Assembly (NCBI RefSeq): GCF_932526225.1
Contig: NC_064046.1
Location: 1,738,001-1,798,000 of the forward strand
Direction: 5' to 3'
DNA: 60,000 bases
Origin: Nematostella vectensis
Taxonomy: Eukaryota > Cnidaria > Anthozoa > Actiniaria > Edwardsiidae
Part shown: piece by piece, positions 1 through 12,247 of the stretch
Layout of the letters: each line of letters starts with the position of its first letter
How positions within the stretch are numbered: position 1 is the first letter of the stretch
The notes under the pieces: model-generated
What the model was told of the DNA's origin: nothing
Seen by the model: the letters and a program-made list of their open reading frames with translations, nothing else
Databases searched by the model: none
Position numbers and translations under genes: made by a program

Positions 1-173
1 ACAGACCGGTACAGAGACAATAGCTTTGCGTTGGTATTAATTAAAGAACAGTGTTCATTTCATAGTTTTGTTAGTGCGACCTAACACAACTGAAAATTTG
101 ATACAACGAACATTTTGGTTATTTCTCCGCACGTTATTTGATGAGGTTTTCCAAATAAGGAACCCTCGATATT

Positions 174-426
174 TTGAACTGATTTCCTCAGTCCCTTGGC
201 CCTCTTTTTATCGAGGTTCCACTGTATTATATAAATATTAGATTAGATTTTTACCAGAGCGAGAGTAACCCAAATTTAACGTTGTCTTATAGCAGAACTT
301 ACTGCCTGAGGAACTGATTTCCTCAGTCCCTTGGCACTTCGTTTTATCGAGGTTCCACTGTATTATATAAATATTAGATTAGATTTTTACCAGAGCGAGA
401 GTAACCCAAATTTAACGTTGCCTTAT
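174..426. repeat. Tandem duplication, unit about 136 bp, two copies
   Basis: The block that begins with GAACTGATTTCCTCAG near 176 and runs through a TATCGAGGTTCCACTG motif to AATTTAACGTTG near 284 is repeated almost unchanged from about 311 to 421. The copies are offset by 135-137 bases. No coding sequence is apparent in 1-1467; the reading frame over the second copy has no family resemblance. Confidence 0.75.
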
Positions 427-1467
427 GCTTTGTTTTTTTTTATTTTTAGATGTGATTGCGTTATTTATAAGTCCGAAAATTTGAATTTCCTTTCACTTTT
501 AGAGCACAAAATAATAAAAGTGATTGAAACCGCACATTTTTTTAAATGTTCATTTCCCTTATCAAGCGATTATTCTCATTTGTATTTTTTTTATTTCTCG
601 TTTTTTTTTTATTTTTCGTGTCTTTAAATCCATCCAGAAGGCGCAGCGAGAGATGTGCATCGGCTGACAACACCCCACTGTTTTGATGAATAAAAACAAG
701 CTTCTTCGAAATTAGCTCATGTACCAAACAACCTAAACTGTATTACTTCTCTGGTGCACAGCCAAGCTCTATAAAGACAAACATTTGTCTCCCATCAATA
801 GCTACGCGTGATGTATTCTTATATTATTATTATGATGTTGAAATTCATGTAGATTTCTACCCATAGGTTTTTCTCTGCGTGGTTCCCAAGGTTGCGTTCA
901 ACCCTTTGCATTTCTCGCAAATTCTATTAGCTCATATGTAAATGAAAGAACGCACAAAATAAGTTATCCTGAAAATCTGAAATTTTACAAACTAACAAAA
1001 AAAAACTAACTGACAAGAGAGACTTCGATTCCTAAATAATTAAACCGTTGTGGTAAAATATCTCAAATGTAAAGGGCTTAACAAACAATTTTCTACTCGT
1101 ATTTTTATCTTATAATAATGTAAAATTGGTACCCTTTAATTTAATGTAATTTGTGACCGTCAGGGCAGTGTGTAGTATTTTACCTTATACATTCTATCAT
1201 TTCCCATGCTCGATGGCATGTTTTGCCTGCCTTTTGCAGACAAACCTGATGAAAAACTTATTAACGTGGATCTTGGCGATAATTTGCTTGCATTATTATC
1301 CATGATTTTTATCTGTAACACTACGTCTTGAATAAAACGAAAATAAAATGCTTATTGCCGGATATTTTGACGGCGTTAAGCCCTGAACTTAACTTGGAGA
1401 AACCCCACGACATAAAGATAAAATAACAACATTTTAGAATAACGCAAATGTCCAACTTAAAAATAAT

Positions 1468-1863
1468 CTACGCTTGTGATTCACTTTTGTAAGTGTTTCG
1501 TTTCTCTAGAGTGTCTTCCCTCTCGTCTTTCTTTTGCTGTTTTTCGTCGTGCTCTTCTGGCCCCAGTTTCTCCTGTATCTTTTCCAAATTATCACTCACA
1601 TCTCTTTCCATTGTTGTTGACCTTTCAAGGATTTCCGAAGCCTTTGCGAGCTTCCTCAACGCCTGGTCATAGTCGAATGAACAGCTTTCGGGTTGATTTC
1701 TCGTTTCATCCCTGCGCGGTCGCGGTTCCCTTAAGGACTTGCTCTTTCTCGGCGATGTTTTCGCTTTTTGTTCGCTTTTCTTGGCTTCCTCTTCTCTTTT
1801 ATTTTTCTCGTTTTGCATGCGAGCTCGGGCCGAGGCTCTACGACCTGCAAATCTTGCGGGCAT
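1468..1863 (-). CDS. Small highly charged coiled-coil-like protein, 131 aa, hypothetical
   Basis: This is an open frame with a true ATG at 1863, a good initiation context (A at -3) and a TAG stop at 1468. I do not recognise the family. The first half is rich in Arg, Lys and Glu (for example KNKREEEAKKSEQK). The second half (about residues 62-100) has the heptad-like spacing of a short coiled coil, followed by a Lys/Glu tail. There is no signal peptide or membrane segment. The composition is unlike the low-complexity shadow frames nearby, which favours a real gene or terminal exon. It could be a single-exon gene or the last exon of a spliced one; no convincing acceptor or polyadenylation signal was seen. 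It may also be a chance frame, since length is the main support. Confidence 0.45.
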   Translation of the reverse strand: MPARFAGRRASARARMQNEKNKREEEAKKSEQKAKTSPRKSKSLREPRPRRDETRNQPESCSFDYDQALRKLAKASEILERSTTMERDVSDNLEKIQEKLGPEEHDEKQQKKDEREDTLEKRNTYKSESQA

Positions 1864-3082
1864 TTTCCCTGTTTATCTACGCCTTTTTCTTTCAATACTC
1901 GTTGTTTTCGTGGTTTTTCGACACGCTCTATTTTTATTATGAAGTGAACAGAACTTGCCGCGCGAGGGTCTCACCTGATTGGATAGTTTTCAATGCAATA
2001 GTTTATTTTTATGCACTTTTAATCTCCTACTTGTAATTTATTGTAATATCTTACGGGGGCTGGCATTTAAACCGACAATCATTTCTAATTTATATGCAAA
2101 AAAATAGCTTTTCTCGAAGTGTTGGTGTTCAGTCATATGAGATAATTCATGTGATATCAGATAGTTGGGGGTTTTAAGACATGACTCTTTCCACCTTTCT
2201 AGTTTTTTTGATGTAGCTGTTAAATATTTAATGATCACTTTATCCCAAATTCTGTTTCCCGGACTAGTTAACTATTTTTGTAGACAAAATAGCATAAGCT
2301 CAGAATAAGTCAAGCAAAGTGAAAAGTGTGAATTTCCATTAGTTCTGCACACGATTTACTTAGAGTTTGATATTAGACAAGGCTCATATAATTTCATTTT
2401 TTTGTGTGTTTTGGTTGTTCGGAAAAATGGTTGAGATATATAACTTGTTAAAATCCATAAAACATAAGTTCATACAATTCATAAAGTTTTAATTATTACC
2501 CACAAAAAGATATGTTTATCCCAAATGTATCCTCAAATATTTATACAACACGGAATATCACAAATAACCAAAGTAAAAGTGTTGCTACACCAGGCTGATA
2601 GAATGGAAAGCCCCATTCTCTTAATTTATCTGGTCGCATTTAGTCCTTGGGATCTTTTCATGTTAATGCACTCCAACGAGACAGACGGATTAAAAGTACC
2701 TAATGTCTTGAACAGACATGTTTTATAGACTCCAGTACTTAATAAAGATAGGGCTTACTTAGCCATGAAGGAAACGTGTCATTTTTATAATTTTTACGGG
2801 CAGATGGCATGTTGAGGTTAGATTTATTCTAGATTTCGATCATTTTTTTTCGATGGCGCCCCCCAGGGTTATGTTGGAGTGTTGGTCACGCGCGCGCGCG
2901 AGAGAGAAAACCATTGAATACCACAGGGCTACCGCATGCACCGCAAGCCCAGCTGATATACTCGACATATCTCTTTATATAAAGATACACTCTGTCAGAA
3001 TGATCTATTCTCGATATTGCTTCTGAACCTGTTTGTTTTATCAGTTTGAGAGGTTTTTGTATTTTCTTTTTTCTCGTCCTTT
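1864..3082. other. No gene recognised
   Basis: AT-rich sequence with short frames only. Nothing resembles a protein family or structured RNA. A short CG-alternating tract lies near 2890. Confidence 0.6.
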
Positions 3083-3223
3083 GGCTAAGCTCAAATGTCG
3101 TATTATCCATGAGCCGTATTCAATGCAAATGCATGCAAATAAATCAAGTCGATTGTTTTATCTTCGTTTCCATGCATTTCCATTGAACACGGCTCATGGA
3201 TAATAAAACGTTTGAACTAAGCC
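3083..3223. mobile_element. Inverted-repeat element (MITE-like), about 141 bp
   Basis: The left arm reads GGCTAAG...ATTATCCATGAGCCG and then ATTCAATG. The right end, reverse complemented, reads GGCTTAG...ATTATCCATGAGCCG and then GTTCAATG. The arms are about 60 bases long with scattered mismatches around a very short centre, so the whole element can fold into one hairpin. No target duplication could be defined. Confidence 0.6.
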
Positions 3224-3446
3224 TTAGTGTTTTTTTAAATTAGTTTTTTTTCTTTTTTACAATTAAAGAATGGAATAAAATTATTTGTGATACATCAGAA
3301 ATCAGAAGTCTTTACAGAATTCACATATACCTTTGATAGTTGTTTGATTAGTAATCATCCAGGCAAAAGCTAGGGAAAGCCATGTAAGTATGCATCCCGT
3401 TAACAAAAAGACCCGCCATACCCATCTTGAATCGTTTACTTTTTTA

Positions 3447-3748
3447 CTGTCGAATCCGTTGTATCGCGACCCGCGTTTTCAAAGCACGATTTGTTTTGGT
3501 TTTCTGTTCCGTCAGTAAAACCATTCTGAGCCAATCAGAGTCTCGCTTTGTGCACTTCCCTGGCTATCCTCTGGACGAAAACCAGACAGTGTCGCGACAG
3601 AAAGCCAGGCAACTGCACTAGGCGAGAGGCACTAGGCAAAAATCTGATTGCCTTAGAATAATTTGACTGGCGGAACAGAAAATCCCAAAAGAAAAAAAAC
3701 AAATCGATGCTTTGAAAATGCGGCGTCGCGATACAACGGATTCGACAG
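3447..3748. mobile_element. Inverted-repeat element (MITE-like), about 302 bp
   Basis: Both ends begin CTGTCGAATCCGTTGTATCG when read inward, and similarity continues for about 60 bases (TTTTCAAAGCA, then GATTTGTTTT, then TTTTCTGTTCCG). The middle carries a non-inverted 160-base segment without coding potential. This is typical of a non-autonomous DNA transposon. Confidence 0.75.
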
Positions 3749-3779
3749 GAAAAAAAACTCATCAGCATCAGAGCACAAC

Positions 3780-3899
3780 ACTTTTTTTCAAAGAAGAATG
3801 ACCAAATGGAACAATCTACCTACCTCTTTGTTTAATGATCAACGTCTAGCTATTCCAAACAGAATGTATCCAGTCTTAACTCCACTACCTGTTAACTAA
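3780..3899 (+). pseudogene. Fragment of non-LTR retrotransposon C-terminus
   Basis: Codons ending at the TAA near 3897 encode FFQRRMTKWNNLPTSLF. This fits the F-x-R-x3-W-N-x-LP pattern found near the C-terminus of reverse-transcriptase ORFs in many cnidarian LINE copies. Only about 40 codons remain and no reverse-transcriptase core precedes them, so this is a relic. The assignment rests on one motif. Confidence 0.4.
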
Positions 3900-4189
3900 A
3901 TTTGTCTTCTGACCCCAGCCAATAATCCTCAAATTTTGAGGGGAAGGCACCTTTGCGTTATTTCGGCAAATAATCACGAGTATTGTATTATTTATTTGCA
4001 TAGGCGATCTTTTTGCACTTTCTTTGTCTAACGATTACTATGTTAGAAACTATATGACAGATGATATGATGATTACTTTCTGAGAACATAGCTTTGTCAC
4101 TTCTCTTTCAGTAGAATATGCTTGTAGTATGGAACCCATACGCTAAGTTGGGATGATTTGGCAAATCATAAAATGGGCCTCAGACTACT

Positions 4190-4445
4190 TTCGTCCGTCT
4201 GTCTGTCTTACTGTCTGTCTGTCTTTTCGTCTGTCTGTCTTTCCGTCTGTCTCTTCGTCCGTTCGTCTGTCTGTCCATATGTCTGCCTTTCTGTCAGTTC
4301 TCTCTTTGTCCGTCCGTCTGTTTATCCAAATGTCTGCCTTTCTGTCAGTCTGTCCGTCTGTCTCTTCGTCTTTCCGTCCGTCCGTCTTTCTGTCTGTCCG
4401 TCTATCCATCTGTCTCTCCTCATCCGACTGTCTGTCCGTCTGTCA
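4190..4445. repeat. GTCT tetranucleotide microsatellite, imperfect, about 255 bp
   Basis: Runs of GTCT/GTCC/CTTC units span the block. On the minus strand it is (GACA)n and forms the start of the FANK1 3' UTR. The long CLSVCLSV-type frames across it are artefacts of the repeat. Confidence 0.9.
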
Positions 4446-7400
4446 GCATGCCTTGGCTGCTAAACTCTCCATATTCTGTCGACTCTCTTCCCTTATCTGT
4501 CGAGATCTCTGCTCTAATAACTCCGCCTTTCGCTGCTTTTCCTCTTTCTGGTACTGGTATTCCAAGTATTTGATGATGCGGTGTCGCTCGAAGGACCGTG
4601 CGAACTCTAACGCCGTCTTCCCCTCCTTGTTCTGAGCCATGATATCTGCTCCCTTCTCGACAAGCAGGCGAACTAAGTTAAAGTGGCCGTTCATGGAGGC
4701 CGCCATAAGCACGGTCTTTCCGGATTTGTCTGTTCTGTTGACATCGGCGCCTTTGGCTGGTGAGGTAATAACATGTAAAGGCAGTATTATATGCATTCTA
4801 ACAGTAGTACAATCACAATAATAACACCACCTGAAACATCAGGACCATCACCCCAGCAAAGCCACTTATTATCATTATCACCTAACATCATCAACACAAT
4901 TACCATCACCGTCTTCATGGCTATCGACTCTGCCACCATCATGATAAAAAAATGATAATTATGATGGCGAAGAAGTTGATGATGGATGTACGTGAAGATG
5001 GTATTAAAAAATGAAAATAAAATTGGGAAGCTAATTTCTCCCGCAGTTAGAATACTACTATTGCATTATTGCTGTTTGTCTCCGTTGGTGATACCTTATT
5101 GAGTTACCAAGTGGGAAGCAGTATCAGAGACGCTTCAGGCAGCCACCATACGACTCATTTCTGACAAAGACTCACAGCTTAGATCGAAGCTTTTATTTTT
5201 TGGTGGAGGGATGAAATCGGAAAACCAGCAGAAAAACCCTCTGAGCAAAGGGAAACACCAACTAACTCAACTCACGTCAGGGGCACTACAGAGAGATGCT
5301 CTGCCAGCTGCGTCATCAACTGATGATTGTGATGATGATGACTACGATGATGGAAAATGAAAAAAATGAAAATGATATTGGTGAACAAGACGATGATGAT
5401 GATGGTACCGAAAATGATATTGACGAAGAAGATGATGATGGTGATGACTATGATGATGGTACTTGTGGTACTGAAAATGATATTGATGAAGAAGATGATG
5501 GTGATGTTTATGATGATGATGGTACTGAAAATGATATTAATGAGATGATGATGATGGTAATGGTTATACCACTATCACTTACCAATAAGCACTTCCGCCA
5601 CTTCATCGTTCCCGCTCAGGCAAGCTACTCGCATCAGCGGTGTCCAACCATTATACGTATCCTCCAGGTCGACTTGTGCACCGTCTTTTAGCATCCATAG
5701 CAACAGGTCGTCATGGCCACCGTCCGCTGCCCAGTGCACGGAGGTGAGCCCGTTCTTGTCACGGGATCCCCACTCCACGCCTCGTTCCCGGAGTAGTTTG
5801 GCCGGCTCTTCTTGTCCGGAGTAGCAGGAGATCATCATACATGTCTTACCGGACGAGTTGAAGTAATTCGGGTCCGCGCCAAACTCTAGCAACGTCTCCA
5901 TGACATCTAACAAAGAGATTTGTTCACTTAAAGAATGTCGCTCAACCACTCCTTTCCATTGTTTATCATTGAGAATACAGCGGTTTATCCGCAAGGAAAT
6001 CCAAAATAACAATCAATGAACTCTGATATGTTATGGACGATATTTGATTGAATATGTCTTGGTTACTTGCTTGAATTAGCCGATGGAAATGGATGCTTTG
6101 TGTGACTCGCCATTGAGCGGGAGCATAAAATGGCGGCGTGATTGGTGGCAGTACAGAAAATTCGTATCTGCGAACTTTTTGGCATTTTAACGACTGCGTA
6201 TGGTAATTCAATGAAGAATGTTTCAACCATGAATGTTTTTGCATGTTGTAATATTATCTGTAAACAAAAAAACAAAAAAAGACCGACAGAGTCTCTTTAA
6301 AGAGCTCATCACACCTTGCACACAGACGGTGAAGGCCTCTTAACTATCAGCGAATAGTCACCAAGATGCAAAGCCTCTAGGCCAGATTTCTCCCAACTTT
6401 CTCCCATCTCATTGGTTCTCATTGACTTACTTCCCGAAACTGGTCAGGGTGGCCACGGTAGCGCGCGTCGCACTATAACAGCGCACGTCCTTAAAAATAA
6501 ACTTCTAGGAGCCGTCTTGCCCACAACCCCCTGCGAGTACACAGATGCACTGGGTACGAGTCTGCATCTTGCGCATGCGCTTTTATGCCCTCTTTTCCCG
6601 CCGTTTAAGCACTCGCGGGAGTCAACGATATTCATAGCTGTACAAAGCAGTCGATATCACAGTTGTGCAAACAGTTAGTGTCTTTTGTCCCACTGTCTGG
6701 CCAATGACGTCAGAGCCTTTAAATAACAATAGACTAGGCTCGTTTCATAGAAAACGTTTCATAAATGTGTCTGTGGAACAATTAGTAGGCTTCCTTTGAA
6801 ATACAATTATTATGTCGGTCGTTAAATCATTTTTGATGTTCCGAAAAAAACTTTTTCCAATTAGGAAAGGGGCAATTTTCATTTGAACTTTATTTTTAAC
6901 ATTTTAAGAATAACTAGAAAGGGTTGAAGTATATTGAACTATTGAATTAACAGGGAACTAAAACCGTGAATTTTCGAAACATATCGAAACGCGTAAAGAG
7001 ACATTGAGATGAATAGTACTGAAACATGGTTTAGTTTAGAAATAGAATATATTAGATCATCTAAGGGGATGTCAATTTGTTTCCAAGTTCCCTGTAGATT
7101 GTTGTTTCATGAGAAACATAATTGACATAAAGGAAAACTATTAGAGAAAAAATTAACTCTAATCGGAAACCCAAGAAAATATATTTGAAAAGTCATATTT
7201 TCTTCCCCCCAATTATTTAGTAACGCTTAGAATAAGTCGAACTATTGAATGCGGCCTTTTTGTCATTGTATTCATATTCAAATATTTAGTCTTAAAACAA
7301 TTCAGTATAACATAATTCTGGTTCCAAGCATCTTTTTTTTTAAAAAAGCGCAAAACTGAACTATAGAAGATCTTATAAGCGAATAAAATTTAATCTGCTA

Positions 7401-8034
7401 CAGTGTAACAGTTCAATTGTACATTTAAGTGAGAATAATTCGCATTTTATATACAAGTATTACTATTTAAGAATGCAAATATAAACTGTGCTTGTGGCAT
7501 AAAGGCATGACCTTGTTCGAATCGAGAGTTGTGAAGGGTGTAAAATGGTGAAATAATAAAATAATACTCACCGATGTACCCTTTCTGAGCAGCAACCATG
7601 AGAGGTGTCAGCCCAAACTTGTCCATCACCTCGACTACCGAGTTATTCTCGGATAAAATCTTTCTAACTTGGTCCAAGTCTTGTCTTGCTACAGCTTTAT
7701 GCAATTCAGCTCCCGACGGTGGCTCTTTTGCAGTGAAGACATGGTTCGGTTGGCTCCATCTCGCCGCGCCATGACCAAGAGTTTGCTGACTGCCATCAAC
7801 GAAGCGTGAGCGACAGAGGTATTCGGTATTCGGCTCCAAACTCTTAAATACGTGACTATTTCCATATCCTTGGTAGTTTGTCAGAGGGTCCAACGCCGGG
7901 GCGCCCGGGCTAGGACTGCTTGAGCGTGCTTTGCTAATTTGAATGTGATGTAAAGTCTTCTTGTCATTTTCCCAGGAAACCTCGATGCTGTTATAAGTAA
8001 CCTTGCCTATCGTGATGGAAGGAAACATAGCCAT
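4443..8034 (-). CDS. FANK1: FANK1: fibronectin type III and ankyrin repeat protein, three exons, 366 aa
   Basis: Exons by splice signals: 8034-7572, 5906-5583 and 4756-4443. Donors are G|GTGAGT and G|GTAAGT; acceptors are TTGTTAG and CTCACCAG. Both introns are phase 1, giving 1,101 coding bases. Residues ~5-105 form an FN3 domain (core IGKVTYNSIEVSW). Several ankyrin repeats follow from ~110, including GLTPLMVAAQKGY, GLTSVHWAADGGH and GWTPLMRVACLSGN, then a charged helix (YQYQKEEKQRKAELLEQRSR) and the end AAKAC. Domain order, length and repeat sequences match FANK1, known from ciliated and testis tissues of vertebrates and linked there to transcriptional control; its role here is inferred. 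The start is the ATG at 8034 (G at -3 and +4). An in-frame TAG lies upstream at about 8107-8109. The ATG at 8028 is an alternative. Confidence 0.9.
4880..5570. repeat. GAT/CAT-rich simple sequence in the last FANK1 intron
   Basis: Intron sequence is dominated by ATGATG, GATGAT and CATCAT triplets. A subrepeat near 5390-5540 (GAAAATGATATTGA...GATGATG) occurs four times with period about 50-70. The Asp/Glu-rich plus-strand frame here is a shadow of the repeat. Confidence 0.8.
5938..6186. mobile_element. Copy of a ~250 bp inverted-repeat family, in FANK1 intron
   Basis: The left end (CAACCACTCCTTTCC, then ATTGTTTA, AATACAGCGGTTTAT and GCAAGGAAA) matches the terminal arm of the element at 10351-10616. 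The internal sequence (GATATTTGATTGAATATG, TCTTGGTTACTTGC, CATTGAGCGGGAGCA) is shared with 8700-8880. It starts about 30 bases upstream of the exon 2 acceptor of FANK1. The right end is poorly defined. Confidence 0.55.
6700..6735 (+). promoter_or_regulatory. CCAAT, CRE and TATA-like motifs in line
   Basis: CCAAT directly abuts TGACGTCA (a perfect CRE palindrome), followed eight bases on by TTTAAATA. The order and spacing resemble a core promoter on the plus strand, inside FANK1 intron 1. No downstream gene on that strand was recognised, so this may be chance or an enhancer-like site. Confidence 0.2.
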
Positions 8035-8699
8035 AGCGCTCTGTACTGATTTGTCAATAATTCCTTGGGGATTGTTTGATTTCCGTTCTACAACTTGGAA
8101 CACGATCTACGTAAGCTCCTCCCCGGGGTCTTCGATGGTGTCTCTCTCGGCTTTCGTTTCCTAGTGTAGCATTAGCTGTTGTTAGCTTTCCTCGACGACT
8201 GTTGCTGCGTGTCAGCGAAGCATGTCAAAAAAGATGATGAACTTCCCTTTGTTTTCACACTGACTTAAGATTTGTTTTTGAAAGCACTCATAACATTACT
8301 TGCAAATGTCACGCAGTGCGAGTTTAAGTTTTATAAATAGGGTTATTTTCAAACTCTGGGTTAATGGTTTTTATTAAAACTTTAGCAAATTGAATTTTTG
8401 TACATGCGCGCTTGTGTCCATTTATTATGAACGATCTCTTCGTAAATAAAATAGCTCTTGCTGGAAACTTCAAATACTCTGCAAATAAGGCAAGCGATGC
8501 ATGCCGGGTAAAGTGACAGTGCGTGGTAATCTCTAAAGTCTGAGTGTCTGTCAACCTCCATTTGTCATCCCTGCAAAAGTGAATTTAGCATCCATTTCCA
8601 TCGGCTGGTATAGGGAAGCTATTTTTAAAGTTCGATTGAATTTTGTAAATGAAGTATAAGAGTTTATTTCTGAGTGATTAAAAATATCTCAAACATTAT

Positions 8700-8890
8700 G
8701 CGATTTGATTTTCACCCCGCCATTTTTTGCTCCCGCTCAATGCCAAGTGACTCAAAGAATCCATTTCCATCGGCCAATTCCAGCAAGTAACCAATAATTA
8801 ATCAAATATCGTCAATAACATATCAGACTTTATTCGTAGATTTTTATTTTGAAGTTTCCCTTGCCGAATGACATTCTTTAAGCTTGATTA
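8700..8890. mobile_element. Diverged copy of the ~250 bp inverted-repeat family
   Basis: Shares CTCCCGCTCAATGCCAAGTGACTCAAAG-type sequence, the CATTTCCATCGGCC box, AATCAAATATCGTCAAT and TTTTGAAGTTTCC with the copies at 5938 and 10351. The ends are eroded. The rest of 8100-10350 holds no recognisable gene. Confidence 0.45.
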
Positions 8891-10350
8891 GCTTAACACT
8901 GGCAATGTATGCAAAAGGAGCTTCCTTTACCTCGAATTTGATAAGTTTCTTCGCAAACTCTGAATCCTTTACTAGTTTTGTATCACATTTTATCCATTCC
9001 ATTTTCATTCCAACCCTTAAATTTTTTTCACCTCTAAACCAAAGATTTCTTTTTCCTTGAATTGATTTTTGTTAAAGTTATTTTTTCCGCATCTATATCT
9101 ACAAGATCTAGAGGATTTGCTTTATTGTCACTCTAACGAAACCCAAATTTTCTTTTATCATTGTAAATATTGACCGATGTAACGTTAATGACACTGTATA
9201 CTGCTAGCAGGCGGAAATTGTGTGTAAGTAGAATAAGAGCTTTTATCAGCTACTTTTGCTCCTTCAGTACAATTCCGCCATCACAATCGAACAATCTCTC
9301 TCAATCATTGTTTTGATTCCATCGTTCTAAGTCCTGGCTGTACCTTCATCCGATATTCCTTCAATTTTCCCAGAAGTATGACATAGACAGGCTTGAGCTG
9401 GGCTACCTGTGGTTTAAAAAAAAACAGAACGAACACAAGAGACAAGGAACAAGAGACCATTGAAGACATGACAAGATGAAGTCAATAGCGGTTTGATAAA
9501 GCGATTCATTAGGCCGGTGTGAGCCTACGATCTCAATCTAAACGACCTGGAACCGACTACAGAAAATGGCGTCGCGAATAATAAGCGTGCTGGAGGGATA
9601 AGATTATCTCTAAAAAGCTTTCAATGTGTGTTCTTTATTGTCTCTCCATTTCCTCTGATGGCTATCCCACGATTTTCACTCTGATGGTTATTTAAGTGAC
9701 CAATTCGCGACTTTGTGACTGAATGAAAAAGAGATTTTGCGTGTGGAATGTGAAATCCCCTACCCTTCACGTTCTCTCACAAAAACGAAAAAAAAAAAGA
9801 AATATTGACTGAAACAGAAGCCGGCGTCAGGCTAATAAAGAGGTGAAAAATCAAAACAAAAGATTTTCGTGAATAAAAGCATATCACCAAAACACATAAA
9901 TAAAGGTTGTTACTTTTGGGATAAATGTAGCGGCGAAGAACGAATAAGGAAGCAATGACGGTTAGCACACTTTCTTCCTTAGAGTGATGGTGTCGATAGT
10001 ATAAGGGACCAGCCATTTCTGACATCTGAAATAAAATTTGAGAAAGCCACTGAGATCTTTAGAAAATAACAGAAATAAAATGGAACAAGCGATTCTTGAC
10101 TTAAGGTAAAGCGACATGCCAGGGAGAAAATCTCCTACCTTCACGTCATATGTCAAGTGGTCGATCCCTTATATTTAGAATCAAAAGTGACTATCTATTG
10201 CACTACACTATGACCCTTGATAATCAACGCAGCTAATTCGACACGTTTTGAAGGCCGTCAATCAAACCGTTACCATAGCGACCATCATAAGCTGAGTAGA
10301 GACAACTGCCAACTCAGTGCTCAGGTTTGTGGTACGCTCTGCCATTAAAG
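8891..10350. other. No gene recognised
   Basis: AT-rich intergenic sequence. Reading frames are short and without family resemblance. Two near-copies of a short segment ending in CTACCTTCACGT lie near 9760 and 10135. Confidence 0.55.
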
Positions 10351-10616
10351 AGGTTGGGTCAGACACTCCTTTGTTATTGTTTACAATTGAAAATACAGTG
10401 GTTTATTTGCAAGGAAACTTGCCAATCACGTAGCCATTTTGTTCTCCCGCACAATACCGAGTAACTCAAAATGTCCATTTTTATTGGTTTATACAAGCAA
10501 GTGGTAGAGTCTTCATCCAATATCGTCAATATTATGGATGGTTATTTTGAAGTTTTCTTGCAAACAGACTTGTATATTCAATTGTAAACAAATACAAAGG
10601 AGGAGTGGTTGACCAC
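10351..10616. mobile_element. Inverted-repeat element, best copy of its family, about 266 bp
   Basis: The ends read inward as GGTTGGGTCAGACACTCC and GGTGGTCAACCACTCC. Both then continue with TTTGT, GTTTACAATTGAA and a GTGGTTTATTTGC-like or TTGCAAG box. The arms reach about 70 bases. The internal part is non-coding. Related copies lie at 5938, 8700 and, more weakly, 37228. Confidence 0.7.
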
Positions 10617-12247
10617 CATGCTGTTAAAACAGTCATCCATAGTTAGACAGAATACAGAGAGAAATTATCAGTTTCATATTTTACTACAAAAACTGTTTCG
10701 TGCCATCACTTGTTATTTACGCTTGTGTAGGTAAGATTTGAACCACAGGGTGGAAGCAAAGCGGATTAAAGATTTGAAAAGATATCGATGACTTTCATAG
10801 TAGCTTGATGACAAGAGCGGAAACCCTCGCAGCGATTTCTGAAGAATACACTGAATACCTTATCATACTCCGTACCTAACAATGAACACGTTTAAGCGTC
10901 TTTTCATTTTTGATATACATTCCATCACTCCCTCATTGGCACAATACACACTAGAAATCCCGCCACCTCCCCTTGCTCCAGGCCGTGCGTTATGGCGTCT
11001 ATGTTGCCCTCACCTTTACTGAGCCATTTCTAGTAGCTTTTGCGAATTTATTTGTCATTAGAGACAACACTAGTTTATTATCTGAGTTGTATTGTTATCA
11101 GTAATGGTTAATCAGTTATTTACATTTTCATGCAGTCTGTAGAAATATGACAAAACCCAATATATTTATTTTGTTAGAAGAACTTACATTTTTTACTTGC
11201 TATTCGCCATTTACACTCTTTTTTTAAGATAGCGTGTATCTGTGTATGTTTATATCGGATCAATAGCTTGATAAATTATATTTATTAAAAACATAAGACA
11301 ACATTTTCAATGTACGAGACGAGATCTCACATCCATTTCACATGTCGTACCCTCATGTACTCGCTAGCAAAAAAGGCTCTCAACTGGCGAGGGGGGGGGG
11401 GGGGGGGGGGCTGGTGCATCGACTGTGAAACAACTTATTAGTCGCCACAGTCATTGAGAACGTTTTCGGATGTTCTATGTTTTACTGCTGATATTTATTA
11501 TAAATTCGTGCACATATATGTCACCGTACTTGATGTAAAAAAAAGTGGGGTACAAATGGTGTATAAATGCTCGGATAATTGTGTAACGTCGATGTAGCTC
11601 TATTAGCTAAAAAAAATATAACAATGTCTTACCACGCATCCGAGAGCACCGCCATTCGTGAATTGAAAAGAAAGAGGGGATTAATCAGATCAATTAGAAG
11701 AATGCAACTAACAATCACATATTGAATTCTACCACATTAGACAAACACCAATTCGAACACTCGATCAACATTGGATACATTTTGCCCCTCGATTAAACTT
11801 TTTGGAACACTTGATCAACAACGTTTTGGAACACATGATCGACAACTTCGAAGACTTGATCGTCGAAACATTTTCACACCTTACTGAGACTCATAATAAT
11901 ACAGCATACACTACTGCGAGACTTGACAAAGAGCAGCAAAAAGGCACAATGGCACATGACGGAGAAGTGAGCCAACCGTGGTGTGACGTTAGGGCAGGCA
12001 TAGCGTGAAATAGCGATGCGGGGCACTAATCATGCAAATCACTTAAAAAACTATTTAGACCAACATAAACATCACCACAAAACAACAACGGATACGTCTT
12101 ATTCAATATGGTTTCCGAAGTTTTTTTAAACTAAACTCTAATCAACTTGGACTGGTAGTTAAACACACAGCTTAGACCGGACGCCGAGGGTTAATTTCTT
12201 GAAAGATTGCGGCCGCGTTTGACGGTCTAACGTATGAGCACTCTTCG
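10617..12247. other. No gene recognised; poly-G tract at 11391
   Basis: Intergenic sequence upstream of the ankyrin gene. It holds a run of about 20 G at 11391-11411 and a cluster of GAACACTYGATCAACA-like repeats at 11750-11870. No coding resemblance was found. Confidence 0.55.

Noticed and set aside
4153-4635. Plus-strand frames with CLSVCLSV repeats
   Set aside because: They translate the GTCT microsatellite and the antisense of FANK1 exon 3.
5296-5691. Asp/Glu-rich plus-strand frame
   Set aside because: It reads GAT repeats in the FANK1 intron and the antisense of exon 2.
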